The notes beneath the pieces were generated by a model. The model made no database searches. It saw nothing but the letters and a program-made list of their open reading frames with translations, and was not told the DNA's origin. Shown here one piece after another: positions 8,838-17,275 of a DNA stretch of 64,000 nt (positions are counted from its first letter, which is position 1; each line of letters starts with the position of its first letter). A program made the translations under genes and the position numbers. Location: positions 1 through 64,000 of the forward strand of contig JAOULO010000011.1 of the NCBI GenBank assembly GCA_029881995.1, in the 5' to 3' direction. Origin of the DNA: Gammaproteobacteria bacterium (GTDB lineage Bacteria; Pseudomonadota; Gammaproteobacteria; UBA6429; Thiohalophilaceae).

Positions 8838-9761
8838 CTAGTAAAACTTACGCAGATCCATACCTCGATATAAACCGGCAACCTGTTCTGCATAGCCGTT
8901 AAACATGTCGGTGGGTCGTTTACGAAGTTCTCCGATACGATTTTCTCGGCTCTGGGTCCAGCGAGGATGGGCCACAGTTGGATTAACATTGGCATAAAAA
9001 CCATACTCCGATGGGGCGGCCTGATGCCAACTGGTAACGGGTTGTTTTTCGACCAGACGAATATGCGTAATTGCCTTGGCACTCTTAAAAGCGTATTTCC
9101 AGGGCACAGCAAGGCGGATGGGGGCACCGTTTTGTGGGGGGAGGTCTTTACCGTATAAGCCCGTTACCAGCAGTGTTAATGGATGCCTGGCTTCATCAAT
9201 ACGAAGGCCTTCCCGATAGGGCCAGTCCAGCGTGGGGCGGCGCTGGCCGATCATTTCGGCCGGGCGGTGCAGGCTGACAAATTCAACATATTTTGCCCGA
9301 CTGGTCGGTGCTGCCTTGTTTAGCAGTTTACATAAAGGAATGCCCTGCCAGGGGATCACGGCGGCCCAACCTTCCACGCAGCGCAGTCGGTAGATGCGTT
9401 CCTCCTGGGTAAAATCACTCAACAGGTCTTCGATATCGATTGTATAGGGGTTCTCTACCTCACCCTCGATGGTTAGTGACCAGGGCCTGAGTGTCAGTGC
9501 CTTGGCCAGCTCAAAGATTACGCGCTTATTGGTTGAGAACTCGTAATAGTTATTGTAACGGGTGATGGACTGTAAGGAAGTGAGAGGGTCTTTTGATGAA
9601 AGCTTAGGCGATTGGCATTCACTGGCCAGCAGGGACGATGGCAGGGCCAGGCTGGCCGCACCTGCTGCAAGCTGTCTCAGGAACTCACGCCGTTGAGAGT
9701 AATCATGTTCGCTGGTAATTTCTGACGACGTAAATACATGTTGCTTGTTCTTAATAAGCAT
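8838..9761 (-). CDS. msrP: MsrP, periplasmic methionine sulfoxide reductase catalytic subunit
   Basis: This 307-residue molybdopterin enzyme repairs oxidised methionines in periplasmic proteins. It has a twin-arginine signal ('SQRREFLRQLA', residues 22-32), the 'YNNYYEF' stretch near 69-75 and the Mo-ligating Cys128 in 'RLRCVEGW'. Arginines and lysines of the pterin site are seen in 'PWKYAFKSAK'. Its start codon overlaps the stop codon of the preceding cytochrome gene by one base (TAATG), implying translational coupling. Placement next to a cytochrome, a cupredoxin and a peroxidase is unusual, since msrPQ is most often a two-gene operon or follows a two-component system. Confidence 0.95.
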   Translation of the reverse strand: MLIKNKQHVFTSSEITSEHDYSQRREFLRQLAAGAASLALPSSLLASECQSPKLSSKDPLTSLQSITRYNNYYEFSTNKRVIFELAKALTLRPWSLTIEGEVENPYTIDIEDLLSDFTQEERIYRLRCVEGWAAVIPWQGIPLCKLLNKAAPTSRAKYVEFVSLHRPAEMIGQRRPTLDWPYREGLRIDEARHPLTLLVTGLYGKDLPPQNGAPIRLAVPWKYAFKSAKAITHIRLVEKQPVTSWHQAAPSEYGFYANVNPTVAHPRWTQSRENRIGELRKRPTDMFNGYAEQVAGLYRGMDLRKFY

Positions 9762-10465
9762 TACTTACGTAGTGTCTTCAGATAAAGGATGAGGGATTCG
9801 ATTTCCTGTTCATTCAGGTCCTTGCCCCAGGGAGGCATCTTGGGTGAGCGGCCCATGGCTTCGCCACCTTTGTAGATGATGTTATAGAGATAATGATCAT
9901 CAACACGGCTCAAGGTCAGGTTGAATGGTGGTGGGTTTTTGATGATGCGCACCATCTTGCCGTTACCCCTGCCACTTTTACCATGGCACAGGGCGCAGCG
10001 GCCAAGGTAGATCGCACGACCGATGCGTTTGCTGGGCTCAATACCTTTGGCAAGGTCTTTGAGCATGGCCACAGCGGCTTCAAAATCCCGGTGCAGAAAT
10101 TCATTGAACAGTGCCACTGACTTTATTTCTCGCCTGTTTAACTCATCTTCCCAGGGCGGCATTTCATCATTGACCTTTTTCATTTTGCCGCCCTTGCGAA
10201 TAACATCCTCAATTCGACGCAGACTTTTACCAAAGCGGGGTTCCAGCAAATTGGTATTGGGATAGTTACCCAGGGCCAGGGGCAGAATACCCTCGCCCAG
10301 GCCGTCATTGCCATGACAAAGCGAGCAGCGGTAATGAAAGACCTCGGCCCCGTGTTTCAGGCAGGGTTTTCGTTTATTGCATTCGTAAGGATCGCTTGCC
10401 TCACTGGCAAATAACAAAGGGCTGGCAGACAACAGGCAGCCAAGCAGAATGATGCGGGCGATCAT
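9761..10465 (-). CDS. Di-haem c-type cytochrome
   Basis: Two CxxCH motifs are present, 'CSLCHG' in the N-terminal half and 'CALCHG' in the C-terminal half, each followed by a 'MPPW' that can supply the distal methionine. The protein is therefore a duplicated class I cytochrome c. The longer open frame starts at 10507, but the ATG at 10463-10465 is chosen because it opens directly on a signal peptide (MIARIILLGCLL...) and overlaps the stop of the cupredoxin gene as ATGA. It most likely shuttles electrons in the periplasm between the membrane chain and the neighbouring peroxidase or MsrP; the direction is inference. Confidence 0.88.
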   Translation of the reverse strand: MIARIILLGCLLSASPLLFASEASDPYECNKRKPCLKHGAEVFHYRCSLCHGNDGLGEGILPLALGNYPNTNLLEPRFGKSLRRIEDVIRKGGKMKKVNDEMPPWEDELNRREIKSVALFNEFLHRDFEAAVAMLKDLAKGIEPSKRIGRAIYLGRCALCHGKSGRGNGKMVRIIKNPPPFNLTLSRVDDHYLYNIIYKGGEAMGRSPKMPPWGKDLNEQEIESLILYLKTLRK

Positions 10466-10779
10466 TTGACGATAATGGTCATGCGCATATGGGGGTGGAT
10501 GGCGCACTCCACATCGACCTGACCAGCAGTATCAAATTCCACTTCACGGTGTTCACCCTTGGGATAGGAGCCAAGGTCAAAGGTCTTGCTGGGTGAAAGG
10601 CTGAAAACGTTGTGGAAAAAGGGGTCGTTATTGACAAAACTCACTTTATCACCAACCTTGATCACCAGTTTATCCTTGGTGAATTTCTTGTTCTTCTGGC
10701 CAACGCTATAATTTCCAGCACTGACGCCCACGCTGAACATGAGCATTGATATCGCAAGCAGTTTAAAAAGCATTTTCAT
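10462..10779 (-). CDS. Plastocyanin-like cupredoxin (periplasmic blue copper protein)
   Basis: This protein of about 105 residues has a signal peptide ending near 'GVSAG' and a single cupredoxin domain. The type I copper ligands can be placed: His in 'DPFFHNVF', then Cys, His and Met in 'VECAIHPHM'. The start at 10779 is favoured over the ATG five codons upstream because the sequence 'GAGGAAA' lies at proper distance before it. It overlaps the following cytochrome gene by four bases (ATGA) and starts 40 bases after the peroxidase stop. A soluble one-electron carrier for the peroxidase/cytochrome pair is the likely role. Confidence 0.88.
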   Translation of the reverse strand: MKMLFKLLAISMLMFSVGVSAGNYSVGQKNKKFTKDKLVIKVGDKVSFVNNDPFFHNVFSLSPSKTFDLGSYPKGEHREVEFDTAGQVDVECAIHPHMRMTIIVK

Positions 10780-10819
10780 TTCACATTTCCTCATTATTCA
10801 AACTAAGGTATTTGAGCCC

Positions 10820-11866
10820 TTACTTATCGGCAGGCAGTTTGGGAACGACAACTTTTTTATGGGGTGAGGTCAGGGTCTTCAGGAAGGCCACCAGGTCTTC
10901 CTTGTCCTGTCCACACAGGTCCAGTTTTTTCATAGTTGGTGACAGGTTGTCCTTTACCACACCACCCTGATTGTAATGATCTACGACGTCTTCCAGGGTT
11001 TTGGCCGAACCGTCATGAAAATAGGGGCCAGTGCGATCAATGTCTTTCAGTGTTGGTGTCTTGAAGGCACCCTTCATGAGCTTAACCGGGCGATGTGCAT
11101 AACGGCCCATGTCGGGGTCACTCTCACCAAAGGATTTCAGGCCGACATTATGAAAGCCATCATCTGTAAAGTTGGGTGCAGAATGGCAATTTGCACATTT
11201 GGCACGTCCGACAAACAGTTTAAAGCCACGGATCTCCTGTTGGTTCATGGCCTTTTTATTGCCCCGAATCCAGCGATCAAACCGGGAGTTACGGCTGATC
11301 ACAGTACGTTCAAAAGCGGCAATAGCGCGGGACACGGTGTCAGCATCAATGGGTTTATTGGGATAGGCTCGTCGGAAGGCTTTTTTATAGCCGGGGTTGT
11401 TATTGAGCCACTCAAAAAGTTTGGCCGTATCCATATTCATCTCTACCGTGGCCTCCATGGGCCCCATGGCCTGGTCTTCCAGGGATTTTTTGCGACCATC
11501 CCACATCTGGATTTTGTTATAGCCGGTATTGATGATGGTCGGGGTGGCGCGCCCCAACACCATGCTTTTCACGCCCCTGGCAGTAGGTAGTCCATCGGAC
11601 CAGCCCAGGGCCGGGTTATGGCAGGTGGCACAGGACATATTGCCATCACCACTTAAACGGGGATCAAAGAACAGCATTTTACCAAGGTGGATCCTGGCCT
11701 TGGTCGGTGTGTTATTACGGGGGTAAGGTGGCTTCTTGGGCAGGCGCCACTCACGCAGGCTGGGGTGTCCAGCTTTGAAGACATACTTTTTCTTGGCCTG
11801 TACCTGGCCTGAGTTCAGCAGCAGGCTGAACATGATGGCAGTTAATAGAAAAATACGTTTTATCAT
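10820..11866 (-). CDS. Di-haem cytochrome c peroxidase (CcpA/MauG family)
   Basis: A 348-residue exported protein with a Sec signal ending near 'VQAKK'. Two haem c sites are seen: Cys79, Cys82, His83 in 'CATCHN' (peroxidatic domain) and Cys224, Cys227, His228 in 'CANCHS' (electron-transfer domain). 'FDPRLSGDG' and 'FDRWIRG' are typical of bacterial cytochrome c peroxidase. It reduces hydrogen peroxide in the periplasm with electrons from cytochrome c or a cupredoxin, both of which are encoded just downstream. A clear ribosome-binding site 'CGGAGAA' precedes the start. It is probably the first gene of the operon through msrQ. Confidence 0.92.
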   Translation of the reverse strand: MIKRIFLLTAIMFSLLLNSGQVQAKKKYVFKAGHPSLREWRLPKKPPYPRNNTPTKARIHLGKMLFFDPRLSGDGNMSCATCHNPALGWSDGLPTARGVKSMVLGRATPTIINTGYNKIQMWDGRKKSLEDQAMGPMEATVEMNMDTAKLFEWLNNNPGYKKAFRRAYPNKPIDADTVSRAIAAFERTVISRNSRFDRWIRGNKKAMNQQEIRGFKLFVGRAKCANCHSAPNFTDDGFHNVGLKSFGESDPDMGRYAHRPVKLMKGAFKTPTLKDIDRTGPYFHDGSAKTLEDVVDHYNQGGVVKDNLSPTMKKLDLCGQDKEDLVAFLKTLTSPHKKVVVPKLPADK

Positions 11867-11904
11867 GAAAATTCTCCGGTATTACCTGTTTTCAGTGACA
11901 CTGT

Positions 11905-13527
11905 TTATAACTTGAACCATTTCACCACCCCCTGTAGATCATTTGCTGACTGGCCCAGGCTTTCGGCAAGACCATACATCTCATCGGCCTGTTTATTAGT
12001 ATCAAGAGATACAGCGGCCAGTTCCTGAATTGTTTTATTAATATTCTCCATAGCGATTTTCTGGGTTTCTACCAGTTGCACTAGCTGGTTCATTTCTCGA
12101 CTGATGAGGCCAGCCTGTTGGCTACTTTCGGTACTCTTTTCCCCGGAAATTTTTAGTTTATCGATGGTTTCCACCACATCATCACGGACACTTTGCACCG
12201 ACTCCACGGTGCTGTGGATGCTTTCATCAATGGAGCCCACCAGTTGAGTGATTTCCTTTACGGCTTCACCGGTGCGGGTGGCAAGAGAACGGACTTCATC
12301 GGCCACCACGGCAAAACCTCTGCCCTGTTCGCCAGCCCGGGCGGCTTCAATAGCGGCATTCAGGGCCAATAGGTTGGTTTGTTCAGAGATATCGCTGATG
12401 GTCTTGGTGATGCCGGTAATCTCAACGGCAATTGTCGCCAGGGACTCACTGTTCCTGGCCGTGGTGTCGATCTTGTCCTGAAAGGCTTCAAAGCGAGTCA
12501 CCGTTGCCATGATTTCCTGGGCGGCTTCCTGGGTAACTATGGCTGTGCCGTCAGATTTATCCTTGGCATAGGTGGCCTTATCATTTGCATTAGAGGCGGC
12601 GCTGGAAATCTGCTGAGAATCATTTTTAATGGTCTGGATAATGCCATCGAGCATATCGGTTACTTTCTGGATCGAGGCGGCTGTGCCTTCCACGGTTGCG
12701 GTTTTCTGGTCAATGTTTTTACTAGCAATGCTGATGAGCTCGATGGTCTCACGCAGCCGTTCAATGGTCTGGTTGGTGGCCGAAATGGTCTGGCTGATTT
12801 CATCGGCACCGGTTGCAGGCAGGTTGATATTGTCCTTGAGGTTGCCATCGGCCAGGGCCTGCATGGTGGTCTGGATACCTGTCATGGGTTTACTGACCAT
12901 CCGCGCACCTAGCAGTGCAACAAGGATCCCGATAGAGACACCCACACCGACCATGACGCCCAGGATTGAGAGAACTTTGAAGGCATTTTGTTTGGATCTT
13001 TTTAGTGAAGCCACCAACTCCTGTTCACTGCGGATCACGATGGACTCTGACAGGTTGGCCAGTTGGGTAAACTCGTCCTTAATACCTTCGGCCAGTTCCA
13101 GTGCTGCTACATCATCATTACCACGAGCCTTACCAATAATCTGTAATTGCTTTGGGCGCAGAGATTTCATGCCATCGATGAGAGAAAGCACTGCGGTATC
13201 TTCGCCGAAAGAGGTTTTGAGGTTGGACAGTTGCTCATCAAGTACTGCACCAGCACGAATTGATGCAATGGCTGAAGTCCGTATGGAGTCTGGTAAGTCG
13301 TGGGCAATGAGCGACTGAATGGACCGGTCCATGGCAATGATATTGATATTTACCTTGGAGGCAGCGCTGACTCGATCGTAGGATTGTTGCACGGCCGCTT
13401 CGATGGCATTGAACTGCTGTACATTGGCGTAGCCACCGCCCAGAATGATCAGGGTCATTCCGGACAGAAAGATCGCGGACACCACCAGAAAGCGGGCCCG
13501 TATTTTCAGCCTGTTTAAAAGCAGCAT
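11905..13527 (-). CDS. Methyl-accepting chemotaxis protein
   Basis: This 540-residue chemoreceptor has a membrane span at about 9-31, a periplasmic helical sensor of the four-helix-bundle type (about 32-185), a second span near 186-210, a HAMP domain to about 265 and a cytoplasmic signalling domain. The conserved hairpin tip reads '[19 protein letters not shown]' then '[15 protein letters not shown]'. It relays ligand or energy state to CheA/CheW; no other chemotaxis gene is in the window. A perfect FNR-type palindrome 133 bases upstream suggests control by oxygen. It ends 38 bases before the peroxidase gene start on the same strand. Confidence 0.94.
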   Translation of the reverse strand: MLLLNRLKIRARFLVVSAIFLSGMTLIILGGGYANVQQFNAIEAAVQQSYDRVSAASKVNINIIAMDRSIQSLIAHDLPDSIRTSAIASIRAGAVLDEQLSNLKTSFGEDTAVLSLIDGMKSLRPKQLQIIGKARGNDDVAALELAEGIKDEFTQLANLSESIVIRSEQELVASLKRSKQNAFKVLSILGVMVGVGVSIGILVALLGARMVSKPMTGIQTTMQALADGNLKDNINLPATGADEISQTISATNQTIERLRETIELISIASKNIDQKTATVEGTAASIQKVTDMLDGIIQTIKNDSQQISSAASNANDKATYAKDKSDGTAIVTQEAAQEIMATVTRFEAFQDKIDTTARNSESLATIAVEITGITKTISDISEQTNLLALNAAIEAARAGEQGRGFAVVADEVRSLATRTGEAVKEITQLVGSIDESIHSTVESVQSVRDDVVETIDKLKISGEKSTESSQQAGLISREMNQLVQLVETQKIAMENINKTIQELAAVSLDTNKQADEMYGLAESLGQSANDLQGVVKWFKL

Positions 13528-13659
13528 GTGTACACCGGTTTATTGGGCGGTTGTCGCATATATAAGAGGTATCGGCCTAATTATTTGTTTCTAAAACTGG
13601 CGGGAAACTTACATATCGGAATAATGTCCTTTTTATTAAGGATAATTAGCTGGCCAGGC

Positions 13660-13673
13660 TTGATTTAGATCAA
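13660..13673. promoter_or_regulatory. FNR/Anr-type box between MCP gene and small ORF
   Basis: The sequence TTGATTTAGATCAA is a perfect match to the FNR consensus TTGAT-N4-ATCAA. On the minus strand an AATAAA hexamer sits 22 bases beyond it, the spacing for a class II site centred at -41.5 of a promoter for the chemoreceptor. On the plus strand the same spacing gives only TAGCAG, a poor -10. Control of the MCP gene is therefore the better guess. Confidence 0.65.
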
Positions 13674-13768
13674 TGGAAATTCATTGGTTTTGGCCTAGCA
13701 GAAGATGAGACATTGTGTCCTGTTGATTCTAGAATTAATGCAACAGCTTGATATAAGGGGCCAGGTTA

Positions 13769-13963
13769 ATGGAGTTGGATACAGCAAAAGAACTTTTGCA
13801 GACGCAGATTAGTATGGGTGGGCGAAATAGTAGTAATGGTGTAAAAATTATTCTGCTCGAAGTGAGTAAGGCGCATGGACAACAGGCGGTTGATCAGCTG
13901 ATCAAGGAGCTTGAGCTGGAAGAAAAATTTGGTTTCAAGCCAGGAGGATCCCTGTTTGTTTAA
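13769..13963 (+). CDS. Small hypothetical protein, 64 residues
   Basis: I do not recognise this protein. It is a short soluble polypeptide with alternating helices (Leu/Lys/Glu-rich) and a central 'GVKIILLEVSKAHG' strand-helix, and no signal peptide or cysteines. A 'GGGGCCAGG' stretch before the ATG is a reasonable ribosome-binding site. It is divergent from the chemoreceptor across a 241-base gap that holds the FNR box, and convergent with the glutamine amidotransferase gene. Coding is supported by the upstream signal and the lack of an overlapping frame, not by homology. Confidence 0.6.
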   Translation: MELDTAKELLQTQISMGGRNSSNGVKIILLEVSKAHGQQAVDQLIKELELEEKFGFKPGGSLFV

Positions 13964-13996
13964 GAATCATGAGCCGGGTTCGCCATTGCAAGAAAT

Positions 13997-14695
13997 CTAA
14001 CGAAGAAAATTCACTATCCATTTTGCTACCAACAGGTGATCTGTCTGGTCTGCAAGACTTTTCAGTCGCTGTTGATAACGCTCTTCTCCGATAAGCTCAC
14101 GCCTGCCTTCCATGGACTGGCGGGCATAGTCCACGCTGAATTCAGGGTGGCCCTGAAAGCTCAGGACATGTTGCCCGATCAGGTAGCTGCTATTAAGGCA
14201 ATGTTCGTTGCTTGCGATACGTTCAGCACTGACTGGCAGTTCAGCCACCTGATCCTGGTGGCTGACTAGCAGGGAAAAGCTTGGCTGGTACGGTGTCATC
14301 CAGGGCTTTTCAAGCAATATCTGGCTGTTCATCACACCCACACCCCAACCTTTATCACTCTTAGCTACTTTTCCCCCCAGGGCCTGGGCGATGAGTTGAT
14401 GGCCAAAGCAGATTCCGATCAGCTTTTTCTGTTTATACACCAGGGTTTGGATATAGTTTTCCAGTTGAGTGATCCAGTCATCATCATCATAGGCACTGGC
14501 CTTACTGCCGGTGATCAGGTAGGCATCACATTCATCGATTGTGTCAGGGTACCCGCCATTGATGACCGGGTAAGTCTGGAAGCTGAGATCAGCTTTTACC
14601 GCCTGCAGCAACCGGGCCGTCATATTGGCATAGCTACCATAGGTCTTAATGATTTCCGGTTTGAGGTTTTCTGCCTCAAGCAGTCCTATCTTCAT
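13997..14695 (-). CDS. Class I glutamine amidotransferase-like hydrolase
   Basis: This 232-residue protein has the class I GATase triad: nucleophile Cys96 in 'GICFGHQ', and His183 with Glu185 in 'QGHPEFS'. It is a stand-alone hydrolase of the GuaA-N-like branch. Its start lies 20 bases inside the end of the iron alcohol dehydrogenase gene, so it belongs to the GS/ALDH/ADH operon. In gamma-glutamylation pathways an enzyme of this kind releases glutamate from the oxidised gamma-glutamyl product, as PuuD does in putrescine breakdown. That role is inferred from the neighbours, as the triad alone does not define the substrate. Confidence 0.88.
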   Translation of the reverse strand: MKIGLLEAENLKPEIIKTYGSYANMTARLLQAVKADLSFQTYPVINGGYPDTIDECDAYLITGSKASAYDDDDWITQLENYIQTLVYKQKKLIGICFGHQLIAQALGGKVAKSDKGWGVGVMNSQILLEKPWMTPYQPSFSLLVSHQDQVAELPVSAERIASNEHCLNSSYLIGQHVLSFQGHPEFSVDYARQSMEGRRELIGEERYQQRLKSLADQTDHLLVAKWIVNFLR

Positions 14696-15884
14696 GTAAC
14701 TCTCCGCGGACTGCCTTGATGAAAATCTCGCTGTATTGTTGAGCCGTCAATGGGATGGGGTTGCCTGCTGCCGAGGGATCCTGCAGGGCGAGCTGGCCGA
14801 TCTCATCGGCCCGGTCGTCGTTAATCCCAATCTCCTGCAGGCTGTGTGGAATGGCCAGCTGTTTGCGAAACCCCAGCAACCAGTCAAACAAACCACTAAA
14901 TGAATCATCTGATAATTCCAGGCAGCGGGCCACATGGGCCAGCCGTCCTTCAATGGCAGGTCGGTTGTATACCAATATATAAGGTAACAGGATGGCATTG
15001 AGCAGCCCGTGGTGAGCATCGAACAGGGCACCCAGTGGGTGGGCGAGTGCATGCACCGCACCCAGTCCCTTCTGAAAGGCGGTGGCCCCCATGGATGAGG
15101 CCACCAGCATGTGACTGCGCGCGACCAGGTCTTCGCCATTGGTAAAGGCCATTGGTAGGTGGTTTTTAATGAGTCGCATCCCCTCCAGGGCAATACCATC
15201 GGCCATGGGGTGATAGCCGGGCGCACAATAGGCCTCCAGGTTATGGACCAAGGCATCCAGCCCGGTGGCAGCAGTAATGTTTGGAGGTAAACCGACAGTA
15301 AGTTGTGGGTCAGCAATGACCCGTTTGGGCAGCATGTCTGGGTGAAAAATGATCTTCTTGCTGTGGCTGGCCTCATCGACAATCACCGAGGCCCGGCCCA
15401 CCTCCGACCCGGTACCCGCTGTGGTGGGGATGGCGATGGTGGGGGCCATACCCTCAGGCCTGACCCTTAACCAGTTATCACCCACATCTTCAAAATCCCA
15501 CAGGGGCTGATCCTGCCCTACCATCAGGGCGATGGCCTTGCCGGCATCCAGGGCGCTGCCACCACCAAGGGCGATCACGCCATCGTGTTTACCCTGCTGA
15601 AAGGCCTTCACGCCATCATCAATATTTGTACCGGTTGGGTTGGGTTTTACCTGGCTGAATACATTGATCACCAGGCCGGCAGCCTCGATGGATTTAATGA
15701 TCTGGCTGACAAAAGGCAATTGCACCAGCCCACTGTCAGTTACCAGCAACGGCCGCTTGCTGGACAGTTGCTGGCAGGCATCGGCCAGCTCCTGGATTCG
15801 GCCATTCCCAAAGTGAATACTCGTGGGATAGTTCCAGTTACCTCGTAGCTGGTCCAGTGTATTGATTTCGATAGAATCAGTCAT
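14676..15884 (-). CDS. Iron-containing alcohol dehydrogenase
   Basis: A 402-residue group III alcohol dehydrogenase. The nucleotide motif 'GGGSALDAGK' is at 107-116 and 'TTAGTGSEV' at 154-162. The metal ligands by comparison with the family are Asp210 and His214 in 'GLDALVH', His278 and His292 in the stretch from 'VHALAHP' to 'DAHHG'. It oxidises an alcohol to an aldehyde with NAD(P). It starts 5 bases after the aldehyde dehydrogenase stop and overlaps the GATase gene, so it should supply the aldehyde consumed by that dehydrogenase. This points to an amino-alcohol substrate for the pathway. Confidence 0.93.
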   Translation of the reverse strand: MTDSIEINTLDQLRGNWNYPTSIHFGNGRIQELADACQQLSSKRPLLVTDSGLVQLPFVSQIIKSIEAAGLVINVFSQVKPNPTGTNIDDGVKAFQQGKHDGVIALGGGSALDAGKAIALMVGQDQPLWDFEDVGDNWLRVRPEGMAPTIAIPTTAGTGSEVGRASVIVDEASHSKKIIFHPDMLPKRVIADPQLTVGLPPNITAATGLDALVHNLEAYCAPGYHPMADGIALEGMRLIKNHLPMAFTNGEDLVARSHMLVASSMGATAFQKGLGAVHALAHPLGALFDAHHGLLNAILLPYILVYNRPAIEGRLAHVARCLELSDDSFSGLFDWLLGFRKQLAIPHSLQEIGINDDRADEIGQLALQDPSAAGNPIPLTAQQYSEIFIKAVRGELHEDRTA

Positions 15885-15889
15885 GGTGC

Positions 15890-17275
15890 TTATATCGTTT
15901 TGAGGTGAAAGGATTTGGGTCGGGTCAGTTGCGCATAACCCAGCACAGAGAGAGAACAGCCACGCCCTGAGTCCTTAGTTCCGACCCAGGCCAGGGCCGG
16001 GTCGAGGTAATCACAGCGATTCATAAAAACTGTTCCTGTATTTATCTCGTCACCAATGGCCGTTGCAGTATCCATATCCGCTGTCCAGATTGAGGCCGTG
16101 AGTCCATAACGACTATCATTCATGAATTCAATTGCCTGCTGATCATCACTTACCGACATAATGCCTACAACAGGGCCAAAGCTCTCTTCCTGCATCACGG
16201 CCATATCGTGTGAGACATCAATCAATACCTGTGGTGCAAGATAAGGTGAGTTATTTTTTGCCTGTGGGAATGTTGAAGTATCAATACAGGCCTTTGCTCC
16301 TGCAGCACAGGCCTTGTTGATCTGATCTCTTACCCGATCAGCCGCATTGGTATTAATCATGGGGCCAAGTGTTGTATCGGCTTCAAGTGGATTACCCAGT
16401 TTGTACTGCTTTACCAGGGTAATAAATTGCTCAACAAAATGTTCATACTGCGACTGGTGTACATAGACCCGCTCAATGCCACAACAGGATTGGCCTGAGT
16501 TGAAGTAGGCACCATCAACAATATTTTCAACGGCGTGATCAATGTTGGCATCTTCTCGTACATAGGCCGGGTCCTTACCCCCAAGCTCCAGTGCAACACC
16601 TTTAAAAAGTCCTGCAGCCGTACGCTCTATTTTAATACCACCCGTAACTGAGCCGGTGAAGGAAATAAAATCAACCTCATCACTTTTAACGAGTGCAGCT
16701 GTACCGGCATGATCAACAAACAAACTCTGAAAGACGCCTTTTGCCAGACCCGCATAATCAAAGGCCTGCTGAAAACGTTCAGCACATAATAATGTTTGCA
16801 TAGAATGTTTAAGCAGGACGGTATTACCGGCCATTAGGGCAGGAATAATGGTGTTAACGGCGGTCAGATAGGGGTAATTCCACGGTGCAATTGTCAGCAC
16901 AGTACCGAGTGGTGTACGCCGAATAAAACGGTGTAAGTGGTTACTGCTGACAGGGATGTCGGAAAGCTCCTGCTCAGCAATATCGATCATATATCGGCCA
17001 CGTTCTTCAAGGCCACGCAACTCACCGGGTGAGTATTTTATGGGGCGCCCCATTTGCAGGGTAATTTCCCGACTTATGTCATCAGAGTGGGCAAGTAGGT
17101 GATCAATGGCCTGATGACAGAAGGCAGCCCTGTCACTTATAGATGTGTTTTGCCAGCTATGTTGTACTATTTTTGCAGCCTGTAAGGCTTCAGCGATGTC
17201 CTTTTCCGTGGCCATGGGGCGTTCGGCCACAATGCTGCCATCAATGGGTGACGTGATTGAAATAGTATTAGCCAT
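15890..17275 (-). CDS. NAD(P)-dependent aldehyde dehydrogenase
   Basis: A 461-residue aldehyde dehydrogenase with Asn133 in 'PWNYP', general base Glu230 in 'LELGGKDP' and catalytic Cys264 in 'GQSCCG'. It converts an aldehyde to the acid. The start ATG shares one base with the stop of the glutamine synthetase-like gene (TGATG), so the two are translationally coupled. Within the operon it would act after the iron alcohol dehydrogenase, on a gamma-glutamyl amino-aldehyde. A shorter length than the usual 480-500 residues is common in succinate-semialdehyde-like clades. Confidence 0.93.
   Translation of the reverse strand: MANTISITSPIDGSIVAERPMATEKDIAEALQAAKIVQHSWQNTSISDRAAFCHQAIDHLLAHSDDISREITLQMGRPIKYSPGELRGLEERGRYMIDIAEQELSDIPVSSNHLHRFIRRTPLGTVLTIAPWNYPYLTAVNTIIPALMAGNTVLLKHSMQTLLCAERFQQAFDYAGLAKGVFQSLFVDHAGTAALVKSDEVDFISFTGSVTGGIKIERTAAGLFKGVALELGGKDPAYVREDANIDHAVENIVDGAYFNSGQSCCGIERVYVHQSQYEHFVEQFITLVKQYKLGNPLEADTTLGPMINTNAADRVRDQINKACAAGAKACIDTSTFPQAKNNSPYLAPQVLIDVSHDMAVMQEESFGPVVGIMSVSDDQQAIEFMNDSRYGLTASIWTADMDTATAIGDEINTGTVFMNRCDYLDPALAWVGTKDSGRGCSLSVLGYAQLTRPKSFHLKTI

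Noticed and set aside
10465-10507. Longer start for the di-haem cytochrome gene
   Set aside because: It would place 14 polar residues before the signal peptide; the ATG overlapping the cupredoxin stop fits better.
12379-13318. Long plus-strand open frames opposite the chemoreceptor
   Set aside because: They lie fully within the MCP gene on the other strand, whose domains are unmistakable; no start signals or family motifs support them.
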